DNA from: Saprospiraceae bacterium
Lineage (GTDB): Bacteria; Bacteroidota; Bacteroidia; Chitinophagales; Saprospiraceae
Assembly (NCBI GenBank): GCA_029262995.1
Contig: JAJCYH010000016.1
Location: 62,001-126,000 of the forward strand
Direction of reading: 5' to 3'
DNA: 64,000 nt
Each line of letters starts with the position of its first letter. Position 1 is the first letter of the stretch. Both the position numbers and the translations under genes were made by a program. This document shows, one piece after another, positions 46,017 to 54,023 of this stretch. The notes beneath the pieces were generated by a model. That model did no database searches. It had not been told where the DNA came from and saw nothing but the letters and a program-made list of their open reading frames with translations.

Positions 46017-47915
46017 ATGGTGATTCGTAAATTTTTCATTGTCTATGTTATAATATGCAGTTTTTGCATGCTTAATACCAATACGATTAATACCCAATCA
46101 TTATACAGACATTCTACGAATATTATTGTCTTAATGACGGATACAATGGGTCAATTGTATTTTTTAGACCATGGAAATAAAATGTATACCTACAATCATG
46201 GAATTGTTGAAAACATCGAATTACAGATCGATTCACTGACTTTAATACCTTCGGAAAAGTTAAATTACATGTTTTATGATGGGTCAAAAGTTCTATCTAT
46301 ACAAAATAAGAGATTAGAAGAAGCATATGGAGATTTTAAGGGCAGTCCAATTTATTTAGCTGACGCTACCTTGGTTTCCATAGTAGAAAATCGCTTTTTC
46401 ATACGTAATAATATGGCTGAAGCGGAATGTATATTCAACAAAGATGATAGAATTAAACAAATTTCTTATTACAAGGGTGAATTGATGGTGTTGGCCCAAG
46501 ACAGCTTTTATCTTCCATGCAAAAATAGAGCGTTTGCGCTACCTTTTAATGCTTCTGGCTTTTGCCAAAATGCTAATGAATTATATTTCTCTTCTTATGA
46601 TAATGGATTATGGATAATGAAGAATGGAAGGTTTCGTAAACTATTCTATCCAGGTATTGAAATCCCAAATTCTATTGATAAATTAATCAACAGGAACGGA
46701 ACGTTATGGATGATTACTACAGAAAAGCAGCTTTTAACATTTGACTTAACAAGACAAATACTTAGGGCAGTTGACAGGGATGTAAGCAATTATATTTTGG
46801 ATCTATGGAATTATCTTTGGTATGTTAAAGAAAACATTTTGGTAGGAGAATCCTATTATGTTAATGAAGATCCGCCAAAATTAGAAATCCAAAGTATTAG
46901 ACACAACAATATAATTTTAGATAAGGATTTCTTTTTTAATATCGAACTTGATAAAGGGATTCAAGTTACTACATCTAGTTACTATTACCCAAGTGTAGAG
47001 AAGACGATTACGCAATACAAATTAAATGAGGGAGAGTGGATTAATTTTGAAGGTCAATTTGAATTGCAAGTTGATAAGTCAGGATACAACAAACTTTATA
47101 TTAGGATAGGAAAGGATGAAAACAATTTTTCTAATCCAGAAGTAATTGAGTTTTGGGCTGAGCAAAACATTATTAAGACGTATTGGCCGCATGTCATTAT
47201 TTTTATTATACTATTATTGACATTAATGTTTTATTTTTTGCGTAAAGCAAAATTTGAGAATCAAAAGCTCATTAGGAGCAAGCAAGAGTTGAATATGAAA
47301 TTGAAAGTCCTGGAAGCTGAGCAAAAACAGAAGCAATCTCAAATGAGTCCACATTTCATATATAATGTACTTAATTCTATCAAGGGGTTAATAGTTTTGA
47401 ATGAAAACCAAAAGGCAAGAAAAGCGATCAATGATTTTGCACAATTGATGAGAACAGTATTGGATGATTCAGACAAGTTAACAATTGATTTGCAATCTGA
47501 AGTAGAATTTTTAAATGCCTATGTTTCTTTGCAAAAAATGACAAGTTCTACCGATTTTGATTTTGAGTTAATAAACAGGAGTTCTGCTAAAGAGATAAGC
47601 CCAATGTTGATTCAACCTTTCTTGGAAAATGCTATAATTCATGGAATCGATTCTTCTGATAAAAGAGGAAGGATAAGAGTATTGATAGAGGATATAAACC
47701 ATTATCTAAAGGTTACTATTGAAGATTCAGGAGGAACGTATGATGTTAATTCAAGTGAATCTATTCATAAGTCTAGAGCCAGTGAAATATTTTTGGATCG
47801 GGTTAATCGGTTGGATAAATGGAAAGAGCAAAAGCCCTTAGAATATGTAGTAGAGTTAAATGACAATGGCAAGACTCAGAGTACAAGATGCATTCTACAT
47901 ATTCCTAAAATTTGA
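46017..47915 (+). CDS. LytS-type sensor histidine kinase
   Basis: The 632-residue protein has a signal-like N-terminal helix, about 350 residues of periplasmic beta-rich sequence resembling a short propeller (LWIMKNGRFRKLFYPG) and a Y_Y_Y-like domain, then a membrane helix near residues 392-410, a coiled linker, and a His-kinase domain with QMSPHFIYNVLNSIKGLI (His446 the likely phospho-acceptor) and the ATPase part QPFLENAIIHGID. It senses an unknown periplasmic signal. The response regulator gene overlaps or directly follows. Confidence 0.88.
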   Translation: MVIRKFFIVYVIICSFCMLNTNTINTQSLYRHSTNIIVLMTDTMGQLYFLDHGNKMYTYNHGIVENIELQIDSLTLIPSEKLNYMFYDGSKVLSIQNKRLEEAYGDFKGSPIYLADATLVSIVENRFFIRNNMAEAECIFNKDDRIKQISYYKGELMVLAQDSFYLPCKNRAFALPFNASGFCQNANELYFSSYDNGLWIMKNGRFRKLFYPGIEIPNSIDKLINRNGTLWMITTEKQLLTFDLTRQILRAVDRDVSNYILDLWNYLWYVKENILVGESYYVNEDPPKLEIQSIRHNNIILDKDFFFNIELDKGIQVTTSSYYYPSVEKTITQYKLNEGEWINFEGQFELQVDKSGYNKLYIRIGKDENNFSNPEVIEFWAEQNIIKTYWPHVIIFIILLLTLMFYFLRKAKFENQKLIRSKQELNMKLKVLEAEQKQKQSQMSPHFIYNVLNSIKGLIVLNENQKARKAINDFAQLMRTVLDDSDKLTIDLQSEVEFLNAYVSLQKMTSSTDFDFELINRSSAKEISPMLIQPFLENAIIHGIDSSDKRGRIRVLIEDINHYLKVTIEDSGGTYDVNSSESIHKSRASEIFLDRVNRLDKWKEQKPLEYVVELNDNGKTQSTRCILHIPKI

Positions 47916-47920
47916 TTGAT

Positions 47921-48640
47921 ATGATTAAAGCTATGATAGTAGATGATATGCCCTTGGCTATTGCTAGTTTAAGAGCGGAAATTGAAGATCATTTTTCTGA
48001 TGATATATTTATTTCAGCTACAGCTGAAGGCATTGTTGATGCTGCTAAAAAGATACGTAAGTCTAGGCCGGATGTCATCTTTCTAGATATACATATGGGT
48101 GATGGTGACGGCTTTGATTTATTGGATGTGATTAATAGAGAGGGTATAGAAATTGTGTTTACTACAGCATCAAAAGATCATGCCATCAAAGCCTTTCAAT
48201 ATTCGGTAGCCGATTATTTGTTAAAACCAGTGACAGCAAGGACATTAAAGAAGAGTGTTCTTGAATTAAAAAAGAAATTGTCTGATCGAATTTCCAAGGG
48301 GAGAAGCGAAAATAGTAGGATCATACTTAAAACACAGGACGAAGTAAAGCTGGTTGATTATGAAAAGATCATAAGGCTTGAAGCAATGGGAAATTATACC
48401 AGATTCCATTTACTTTATCAAAGGAACATGCTTTTGACAAAGACTTTAAAGAGTTATGAGGTTATATTAGCGGATCATTTTTTAAGAGTTCATCAATCTC
48501 ATCTTGTTAATTGCAGGCATATTAAGGCATTTAAAAAGCTTGATAACGGGATATTGATCATGTCAAATGGAGATGAAGTTCCTGTGTCTGTCCGCAAGAG
48601 ATCTGTTGTTTCAAGATTTTTGTCTACAGACAAAAAATAA
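47921..48640 (+). CDS. LytTR family response regulator
   Basis: The ATG at 47921 gives 239 residues; a TTG at 47912 could add three. The receiver domain has DDMPLA and the phospho-acceptor Asp56 in VIFLDIHMG. The C-terminal LytTR DNA-binding domain is seen in IIRLEAMGNYTRFHLLY and FLRVHQSHLVNCRHIKAF. It lies 5 bases after the kinase stop, so the two form a classical two-component pair. A palindromic terminator follows. Confidence 0.92.
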   Translation: MIKAMIVDDMPLAIASLRAEIEDHFSDDIFISATAEGIVDAAKKIRKSRPDVIFLDIHMGDGDGFDLLDVINREGIEIVFTTASKDHAIKAFQYSVADYLLKPVTARTLKKSVLELKKKLSDRISKGRSENSRIILKTQDEVKLVDYEKIIRLEAMGNYTRFHLLYQRNMLLTKTLKSYEVILADHFLRVHQSHLVNCRHIKAFKKLDNGILIMSNGDEVPVSVRKRSVVSRFLSTDKK

Positions 48641-48668
48641 AGTCTGTAACCCTTTGGCTACAGACTTT
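48639..48668 (+). terminator. Terminator-like hairpin after the LytTR gene
   Basis: AAAGTCTGTA (48639-48648) and TACAGACTTT (48659-48668) pair perfectly around a 10-base loop that can pair further at CC/GG. A short T/A stretch follows. It sits directly at the stop codon of the response regulator. Confidence 0.65.
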
Positions 48669-48696
48669 AATATTCGAGGCACAATCAATTAATAAA

Positions 48697-49416
48697 CTAC
48701 AAACTACAGATGTATTGGTAGGATGTTACTTTGACAAGTACACCCAGTGGTGTTTCCTTGATTTCAATAGGTGCGTCAATGCCAATCCTGATTTTATCAA
48801 TCTCATTATTTTTGTTGGCGATAAAAGTTGCATTCTCTTCGAACAATTCTCTTTCTATTTTTGTGAGGAACATAGATTTAACCAAGTTATAGGCTTCAGA
48901 AATTCTGATGTTGGGAATTTCAACAGTGGCTTCAAAGGCATGTGTACTTTCTTTGCGGCAAAGCACAATACTATCTTCAAAATACTGGATAATTTTATAG
49001 TAGTTTCTATCCTCAATAGTGTCAGAGCTGGCAGTGATTTTGAAATTCTTTTCTACCCATGATATTAACGGATAACTGATATCAGCATCTCTTTGAGTTA
49101 GTTCATAATCATTTGAAGGCATCGGTAGTGCACTAACAAAGGAATCCAAAATATATCCTTCTCGACCATTATACTGAACTTTAATCCAGGTTCCTTTCAA
49201 CCATTCAACTGTATTGATGATTTCTGTTCTTTCTTTGACAAGAACATTTTCACCGAAGGGAATTATCTTAATAACTTTGGCATTCATGTGTGGTGACTGG
49301 CGAAGTTTAAGCCCAGAAAAAGCATATACCTTTTGGATGTCTTGATCAGGTTCAGTGTTTGGATAAAGACTGATTCCCATAAAACTTAGGACGAGCACTG
49401 CAATTATTTTTTTCAT
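48697..49416 (-). CDS. SH3-domain exported protein
   Basis: The likely start is the ATG at 49414-49416, giving 239 residues (the longer frame to 49449 adds 11 residues ahead of the signal peptide). After the signal peptide, an SH3b-like domain reads AFSGLKLRQSPHMNAKVIKIIPFGENVLV and GYILDSFVSAL. The C-terminal half has no recognised domain. SH3b modules often bind cell-wall glycans, but the role is unknown. It faces the LytTR gene and is followed by no clear terminator. Confidence 0.75.
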   Translation of the reverse strand: MKKIIAVLVLSFMGISLYPNTEPDQDIQKVYAFSGLKLRQSPHMNAKVIKIIPFGENVLVKERTEIINTVEWLKGTWIKVQYNGREGYILDSFVSALPMPSNDYELTQRDADISYPLISWVEKNFKITASSDTIEDRNYYKIIQYFEDSIVLCRKESTHAFEATVEIPNIRISEAYNLVKSMFLTKIERELFEENATFIANKNNEIDKIRIGIDAPIEIKETPLGVLVKVTSYQYICSL

Positions 49417-49533
49417 GATATTAGGATTTAGATGAACAATTATTAACAATACAATAATGCATGAAAAACAGAATATCCTGTAGTGATGATTAGTAAGCGT
49501 AAGGAATTGATTATTATTCGTAGCCGAAAAGCT

Positions 49534-50592
49534 TTAATTCTTTTTGTTATCGAATAATCGTAGGGCTTGTATAATAGATACAGCTACAAATAACATGAGG
49601 TAGTACATAAAGAATCTCCATGTCGAGATAATGAGGGGTAATAGATCTTTAGGAAGTTGTTTTTCAAATAGCAAAAAGAAAGTGGCCTCTGCTCCCCCGG
49701 ATGCTCCTGGTGTGGGGATAAATATCATTGTTAGGTAAACGATCCACTGCTGTAGGTAAACCTGAAATGGTTTAAAGTCAATATCCAAAGCTAAAAGCAA
49801 AATCAGTAGTACAGAAAACTTACTCATCCATTGTGTAAACAAGATAAATACACTAGAAAGGAGTTGCTTTAATCCGGTTTTTTGAATTTGCTTGAAACAT
49901 GAAATCATCTCACTCCATCCGTCCGTTAGTTCGTGCTTAAGGTCAGACCATGCCGTCTTATACTTTTGTGGAATTAGCTTTACGGATTTGAAAATTTTAT
50001 ACTTTTTAGATAGAAGAATAAGACTAAGCAAGAGGGCCATTCCTATGCTTGCCTGAAGAATATTTTCTTGGACGAACTGCAGGATTGATCTGAATATTTT
50101 GAAGATACTTTGCTTGGCATGAAAGAAAGCTATGATTACAATGATGCTGTACATAATAAAATCTTCGAAACCATTTAGCAAAGTCAAAAATCCTGCTTTA
50201 CCTGTGCTTATGCCTTGTTTCATAAGTAATGCTAGTTTGATCGGCCCACCACCGATTAGTGTAGGCGTAATTGCAGCACCTAGTTCTGTATAGATTGCGA
50301 TTTTGAGTGCTTGTCTGAAGTTGAAGCCTTGACCCAGATACCGTGTCCATATCATTAGCCGGAAGGCGTGACCAATCCAATTGTAAAGAAGGCAGCAAAG
50401 TATAAGAACAATATAATAGAGTTCTATTCTTTGGAGATATTGAAATACATTTTGTTCGTTGGTGAGAAGTAGAAAGACCAGATGGGCTATGATGCCAAGC
50501 CCTACAACAAATACGAGACTGTTGATTGTCTTGTCGAGGTTAAAGGATTGTTTGGTTTGTACTGAATCTTTCAAGCCATTAAGTTGGGTCAA
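49534..50592 (-). CDS. LPG synthase-like membrane protein (UPF0104 family)
   Basis: The 352-residue protein has about eight helices and the conserved blocks LGAAITPTLIGGGPIKLALL and PTPGASGGAEATFFLLF seen in the lysylphosphatidylglycerol synthase transmembrane family, without its soluble synthase domain. The function of such stand-alone versions is unknown, perhaps a flippase. Its start overlaps the NUDIX gene stop by 4 bases, so the two are translated together. Confidence 0.82.
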   Translation of the reverse strand: MTQLNGLKDSVQTKQSFNLDKTINSLVFVVGLGIIAHLVFLLLTNEQNVFQYLQRIELYYIVLILCCLLYNWIGHAFRLMIWTRYLGQGFNFRQALKIAIYTELGAAITPTLIGGGPIKLALLMKQGISTGKAGFLTLLNGFEDFIMYSIIVIIAFFHAKQSIFKIFRSILQFVQENILQASIGMALLLSLILLSKKYKIFKSVKLIPQKYKTAWSDLKHELTDGWSEMISCFKQIQKTGLKQLLSSVFILFTQWMSKFSVLLILLLALDIDFKPFQVYLQQWIVYLTMIFIPTPGASGGAEATFFLLFEKQLPKDLLPLIISTWRFFMYYLMLFVAVSIIQALRLFDNKKN

Positions 50593-51230
50593 CGCAAGCC
50601 TTTGATGATCTGAACGAATTCAGAAGTTATCATGGCAGTTGCTCCCCACAAGATATGATTTTGCAGTTTATAGTGCGGCATATCTTTCATCATAAAGTCT
50701 CTGACCTTAAAATCCTGATGTTTGACGGCATTATCTGATATGAAATAGTCGAGTTTTTGGCCAATGACTAGATCGACTTCACTTTTTTGAAGTGTCAAGT
50801 TTGGTGTGTGGTCCAAATAAGATACTATAGGTTGTACAAGGAAGTTACTGACATAGACAAACAATGGGCTCAGGCTCCCTAAAAGATGAAGTTTATCTGC
50901 CGGGATACCGATTTCCTCTTCGGTTTCTCTAAAGGCAGTTTCTATCAGATTTGAATCATTTATTTCTCTTTTGCCACCAGGAAAACCAATTTGACCACCA
51001 TGTTTGTCTCCTGGAATATTGTTTTGTCTTTTGATGAAAAGAATCTCCAGTTGTTCCTGTGCATTAGGATAGAGGATGAGGTTTACACCTGCTTGCTGTG
51101 TGTTGTCCGTTTGCGATTGATATTCACTTGTTTTAATTGGTGAAAGTAATCTTTGAGCTGGCCATCCAGGCAAATCCTTTTGGAGTAGTTCTTCTATTTG
51201 TGTGATCAATGACAATTGTGTATTCGGCAT
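50589..51230 (-). CDS. NUDIX hydrolase, CoA pyrophosphatase-like
   Basis: The 213-residue protein has a Nudix box (PGGKREINDSNLIETAFRETEEEIGI, with the usual Gly, Glu and REUxEE positions), preceded by the UPF0035-like GGQIGFPGGK start common to CoA-cleaving Nudix proteins. It may hydrolyse CoA or related dinucleotides; the substrate is inferred. It heads the pair with the LPG-synthase-like gene. Confidence 0.82.
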   Translation of the reverse strand: MPNTQLSLITQIEELLQKDLPGWPAQRLLSPIKTSEYQSQTDNTQQAGVNLILYPNAQEQLEILFIKRQNNIPGDKHGGQIGFPGGKREINDSNLIETAFRETEEEIGIPADKLHLLGSLSPLFVYVSNFLVQPIVSYLDHTPNLTLQKSEVDLVIGQKLDYFISDNAVKHQDFKVRDFMMKDMPHYKLQNHILWGATAMITSEFVQIIKGLR

Positions 51231-51380
51231 TTATAGGAAACAAGATAGAATTCTATTGGTTTAATTAAAAAGCTGAAAGAGGATAATTATTGAAATTTAA
51301 ATTATCAACGATTAAAGTCAATGCTGGTTTGAGATAAGGATAATACATGGAATTAAATATCTTTGTTTTCCTTTCACACT

Positions 51381-51464
51381 GCCCAAGTGCTGGAATTGGT
51401 AGACAGGCATGGTTGAGGGCCATGTGTCCGTAAGGGCGTGGGGGTTCGAGTCCCCCCTTGGGCA
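51381..51464 (+). tRNA. tRNA-Leu, anticodon GAG
   Basis: The acceptor stem GCCCAAG (51381-51387) pairs with CTTGGGC (51457-51463), with discriminator A at 51464. The anticodon stem CATGG/CCATG (51408-51424) encloses a loop TTGAGGG with GAG at 51415-51417. A long variable arm (TGTCCGTAAGGGCG) and a T arm GGGGGTTCGAGTCCCCC are typical of class II tRNA-Leu. The CCA end is not encoded. The minus-strand ORFs over it are artefacts of the tRNA sequence. Confidence 0.95.
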
Positions 51465-51732
51465 CTGAAGCTTTCCCCAGAGCGAAGGAGGCCTTGGGCA
51501 CTGAAGATTTCTCAAGAATCGTAGGAGGCCTTGGGCACGAAAAGACAGATCTGATAAGAAAGTGTTGTCTCTTTATTAAGGAATCTTGAGGGACGAGAAG
51601 TTTATCCTCGATATAGCGAAGCAATTATCGGGAACTCCCCCCTTGGGCACCAAAGCTTACGTCAGAAAGCGACAGCGGCCTTGGGCACCAGAACTTTTAT
51701 CGTTGAAGTGAAGGGTGGCATTTGGGCACAAG
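51457..51732 (+). repeat. Tandem array of tRNA-Leu 3' ends (CTTGGGCAC units)
   Basis: The tRNA end CTTGGGCAC recurs at 51493, 51530, 51642 and 51680, with a weaker copy TTTGGGCAC at 51721. Spacings are 36, 37, 112, 38 and about 41 bases; 112 is close to three units, and a weak copy (CTTGAGGGACGAGAAG) lies in that gap. Between cores the units share GAAG, then AGAGCGAAGGAGG or variants. The copies at 51642 and 51680 are followed by CCA. This resembles the tyrT repeat layout of E. coli, where tandem repeats start with the 3' end of the tRNA gene, but the unit here is shorter. Confidence 0.75.
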
Positions 51733-52113
51733 AAACCTCTTAAAGCTTAATGTTTTAGGAAGTTTTGTTTTTTCTTCACGAACATTTCCCGAACAATGTA
51801 ATATAAGATACTGCTTTTAACTTCAAGCGCCAATTAATCAAGCATTTCAATTTTTCAATATTGCAAATATGATAAAATTTGATGATTGGAATAAATTAGC
51901 TTTGATTGTGCTTTACTGCAATTTGAAATTTATTACTTAACGAATATTAATTAATGATATATTAAGAATAGGGGAGTTACAGACGATGCCTAGAATTCTT
52001 TATCATTTTGAGTCTGTAGGAGAGCATATCAATTTCTATGATACTAACCAGGACACAACACAATATTTCTTCCATTAGAAGATCTAATGGATGAAATGAA
52101 ATTCACAATATCA
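51733..52113. other. AT-rich gap after the tRNA array
   Basis: No gene was assigned. A 30-codon ORF at 51986-52078 (MPRILYHFESVGEH) may be a remnant. A nearly perfect palindrome TCCATTAGA/TCTAATGGA spans 52071-52091 at its stop. The base composition is more AT-rich than the core genes to the left. The repeat array ends at about 51760. Confidence 0.4.
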
Positions 52114-52839
52114 TTAAAGTCCAACTTCAATTTTGAAGTTGATTTTAGAGTAACAATTTTCAAGTTTAATAAATTCTTGAGATTCTAATCTTGATGGATC
52201 ATATTGAAATCCACTATTTTCATAATTTTTTCTATTATATCCAACATGCACTAATTCTAAATCAACATAAGAATATTCTAATTCATATTCCCAAAAGTCA
52301 TCTTTTTCTTTGAATCTAAAATTCTTGACAGCAATTTCTTGAATCGTTTTTTCGGAAGATTTTGAATTAAATGTAAATCCTGAATTTCGACATTCAAAAT
52401 CGATAATGAAATCAAGATCACTATGATATAGATTTATTAAATCATATATAAAAAGATTTTGAATTTTTGAATTTAAATTACCTGGTTCATATGGAATTTG
52501 AAGTCCAATATTAATTCTTGAACCAAATGATTTTTGGAACAATATTTCCAAAGTAGTTAAAGAAGAGTCTTGGCCTAGAGTAGAAACTGGCTCAGTTGTA
52601 GTAAATGAAGAAGAAGTATAGAGATTAAAATCAAAATTATCTTCACCATGAATAATTCTTATAGAATCACCATTTATTTTTCCAGTAAAAATTATTGAAT
52701 TATGAGAAAGATCATTGTTAGGAAACATTAAATTTTCTTTAGTGCAGTCAATAAATTTAATTTCTGCAGAACTTAAATCAGATTTACTACAATTAAATAG
52801 AATTAAAATACTTAATGATAAAACAATGATCTTTCTCAT
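52114..52839 (-). CDS. Hypothetical lipoprotein
   Basis: A 241-residue protein with a lipoprotein signal peptide (lipobox LFNC, Cys17). The rest is beta-rich with many Ser, Asn and Phe and no recognised domain. The gene is AT-rich even for this window, which agrees with an accessory origin. The next gene is divergent. No function is proposed. Confidence 0.65.
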   Translation of the reverse strand: MRKIIVLSLSILILFNCSKSDLSSAEIKFIDCTKENLMFPNNDLSHNSIIFTGKINGDSIRIIHGEDNFDFNLYTSSSFTTTEPVSTLGQDSSLTTLEILFQKSFGSRINIGLQIPYEPGNLNSKIQNLFIYDLINLYHSDLDFIIDFECRNSGFTFNSKSSEKTIQEIAVKNFRFKEKDDFWEYELEYSYVDLELVHVGYNRKNYENSGFQYDPSRLESQEFIKLENCYSKINFKIEVGL

Positions 52840-53001
52840 ATTTATTGTTTAGAACGTTTCAATGAATATACAGGGTTATACTTTGTAAGAATATTGAATG
52901 CTCAAACAGGAAAGATATTACTAATTGAGAGAGTTATAAAATTTTAAATTACAAGAACCCTAACTTTGCTTAAGTTAGTGTACATTTTTTATAAAAGTAA
53001 A

Positions 53002-53226
53002 ATGAGAAAGTATATTCTTTTAATTTCTTACTTATTATCTTTTGAAATTCTGAATTCCCAAGTATTTCACTCATTGGGTGTAGATATTAATCATAATAAT
53101 CTAGATGATTTTGTCGGAGTAATAATAGAAGAAGAAGATACTTTGTATGCCCGAGACGACGCTTCGTCTAAACACTATATATTTTATTATAGATTTGTAG
53201 AGCATATCAGCAATTCGTTACTATAA
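53002..53226 (+). CDS. Short exported protein, hypothetical
   Basis: From the ATG at 53002 the product has 74 residues: a signal peptide (MRKYILLISYLLSFEILNS) with Gln next, then LGVDINHNNLDDFVGVIIEEEDTLYARDD. An earlier in-frame start at 52966 adds 12 residues before the signal peptide. The protein is short for an exported domain and may be a truncated gene. No family is recognised. Confidence 0.45.
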   Translation: MRKYILLISYLLSFEILNSQVFHSLGVDINHNNLDDFVGVIIEEEDTLYARDDASSKHYIFYYRFVEHISNSLL

Positions 53227-53236
53227 TTACAATGAA

Positions 53237-53569
53237 ATGATACAGCTTAATAATATAAAAATGAATGTCATTGAAACTTCAGAACATGGAATTGTCAATC
53301 AAGAAACGATATTTCATTTCCAACAACAAGGTAATTTTGTGTATGCCAATTACTCTGGCGGACTAATTAAAAAAGGATATTTAGTGGGTAAAATGAGTGA
53401 TCGTCAACTTGTGTTTACATACTGTCAAGTTCAAATTGACGGAGTTTTAGATAATGGTAAATCAACTGTTGAAATTGAGAACCTAAATGGAAAAATTAGA
53501 CTTGTTGAACATTTTGAATTTGCATCTAGACCTGGTGTTTTTGGAACTAATATTTTTCAAGAGCTATAA
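53237..53569 (+). CDS. Small conserved protein, annotated elsewhere as N-acetylglutamate synthase-like
   Basis: The 110-residue protein resembles a family of short proteins that carry YSGGLIKKGYLVG, then a VQIDGVLDNG turn, and end GKIRLVEHFEFASRPG. These are sometimes labelled N-acetylglutamate synthase in databases, which is doubtful because they lack the GNAT fold. The true role is unknown. It lies 10 bases after the short exported protein gene. Confidence 0.6.
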   Translation: MIQLNNIKMNVIETSEHGIVNQETIFHFQQQGNFVYANYSGGLIKKGYLVGKMSDRQLVFTYCQVQIDGVLDNGKSTVEIENLNGKIRLVEHFEFASRPGVFGTNIFQEL

Positions 53570-54023
53570 ACTAGGATTACTTACATACTTTAAGATAAAG
53601 AAGAAATTAAAAAATGAATTTCAGATCTTAACCTGTTTTAAAAACATGAAAAACAACACCCTCGACAGGAAAAACGGAATACTATGAAAACTTAATTTTT
53701 GGAAATATCTCCAGTTTTACCAAGTCAAAACAGTTATAGAGATGTTGAATGGTATGAAAATCAAGTCTTCTGTGAGCGTAGGGTGCATTATCGTTTTTAT
53801 TCAATCAAAATATAAGTTTAGCAGCCTGTTCTCTATTAACAATAGAAATGACTGAAAATTTTCTTGCTAACTTCTCTTAAATGTTATAACAATCTATTCT
53901 TGAGATAATCAGTATATTTATTATGGTTATAAACAAGTTAGCTACAATACACAATGACCATTACATAAATTATTAATACTCGCATGTTAATGTAAATATT
54001 AGTTTTGTAGACATATACCTTAC
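53570..54023. other. Non-coding gap before the AraC-type regulator
   Basis: This 454-base AT-rich stretch has no convincing gene; short ORFs such as the one ending near 53687 overlap the previous gene in another frame. A TAGTTTTG box at 54000-54007, 16 bases before the regulator ATG, matches the Bacteroidota -7 element, but no -33 TTG is at the right distance. Confidence 0.4.

Noticed and set aside
51265-51624. Minus-strand ORFs of 119 and 65 residues over the tRNA-Leu and its repeats
   Set aside because: Their peptides (for example PHALTDTWPST) are reverse translations of the tRNA gene, so they are artefacts.
51986-52078. A 30-codon ORF MPRILYHFESVGEH
   Set aside because: It is too short, has no recognised relative, and its end lies in a palindrome; it is mentioned only as a possible remnant.
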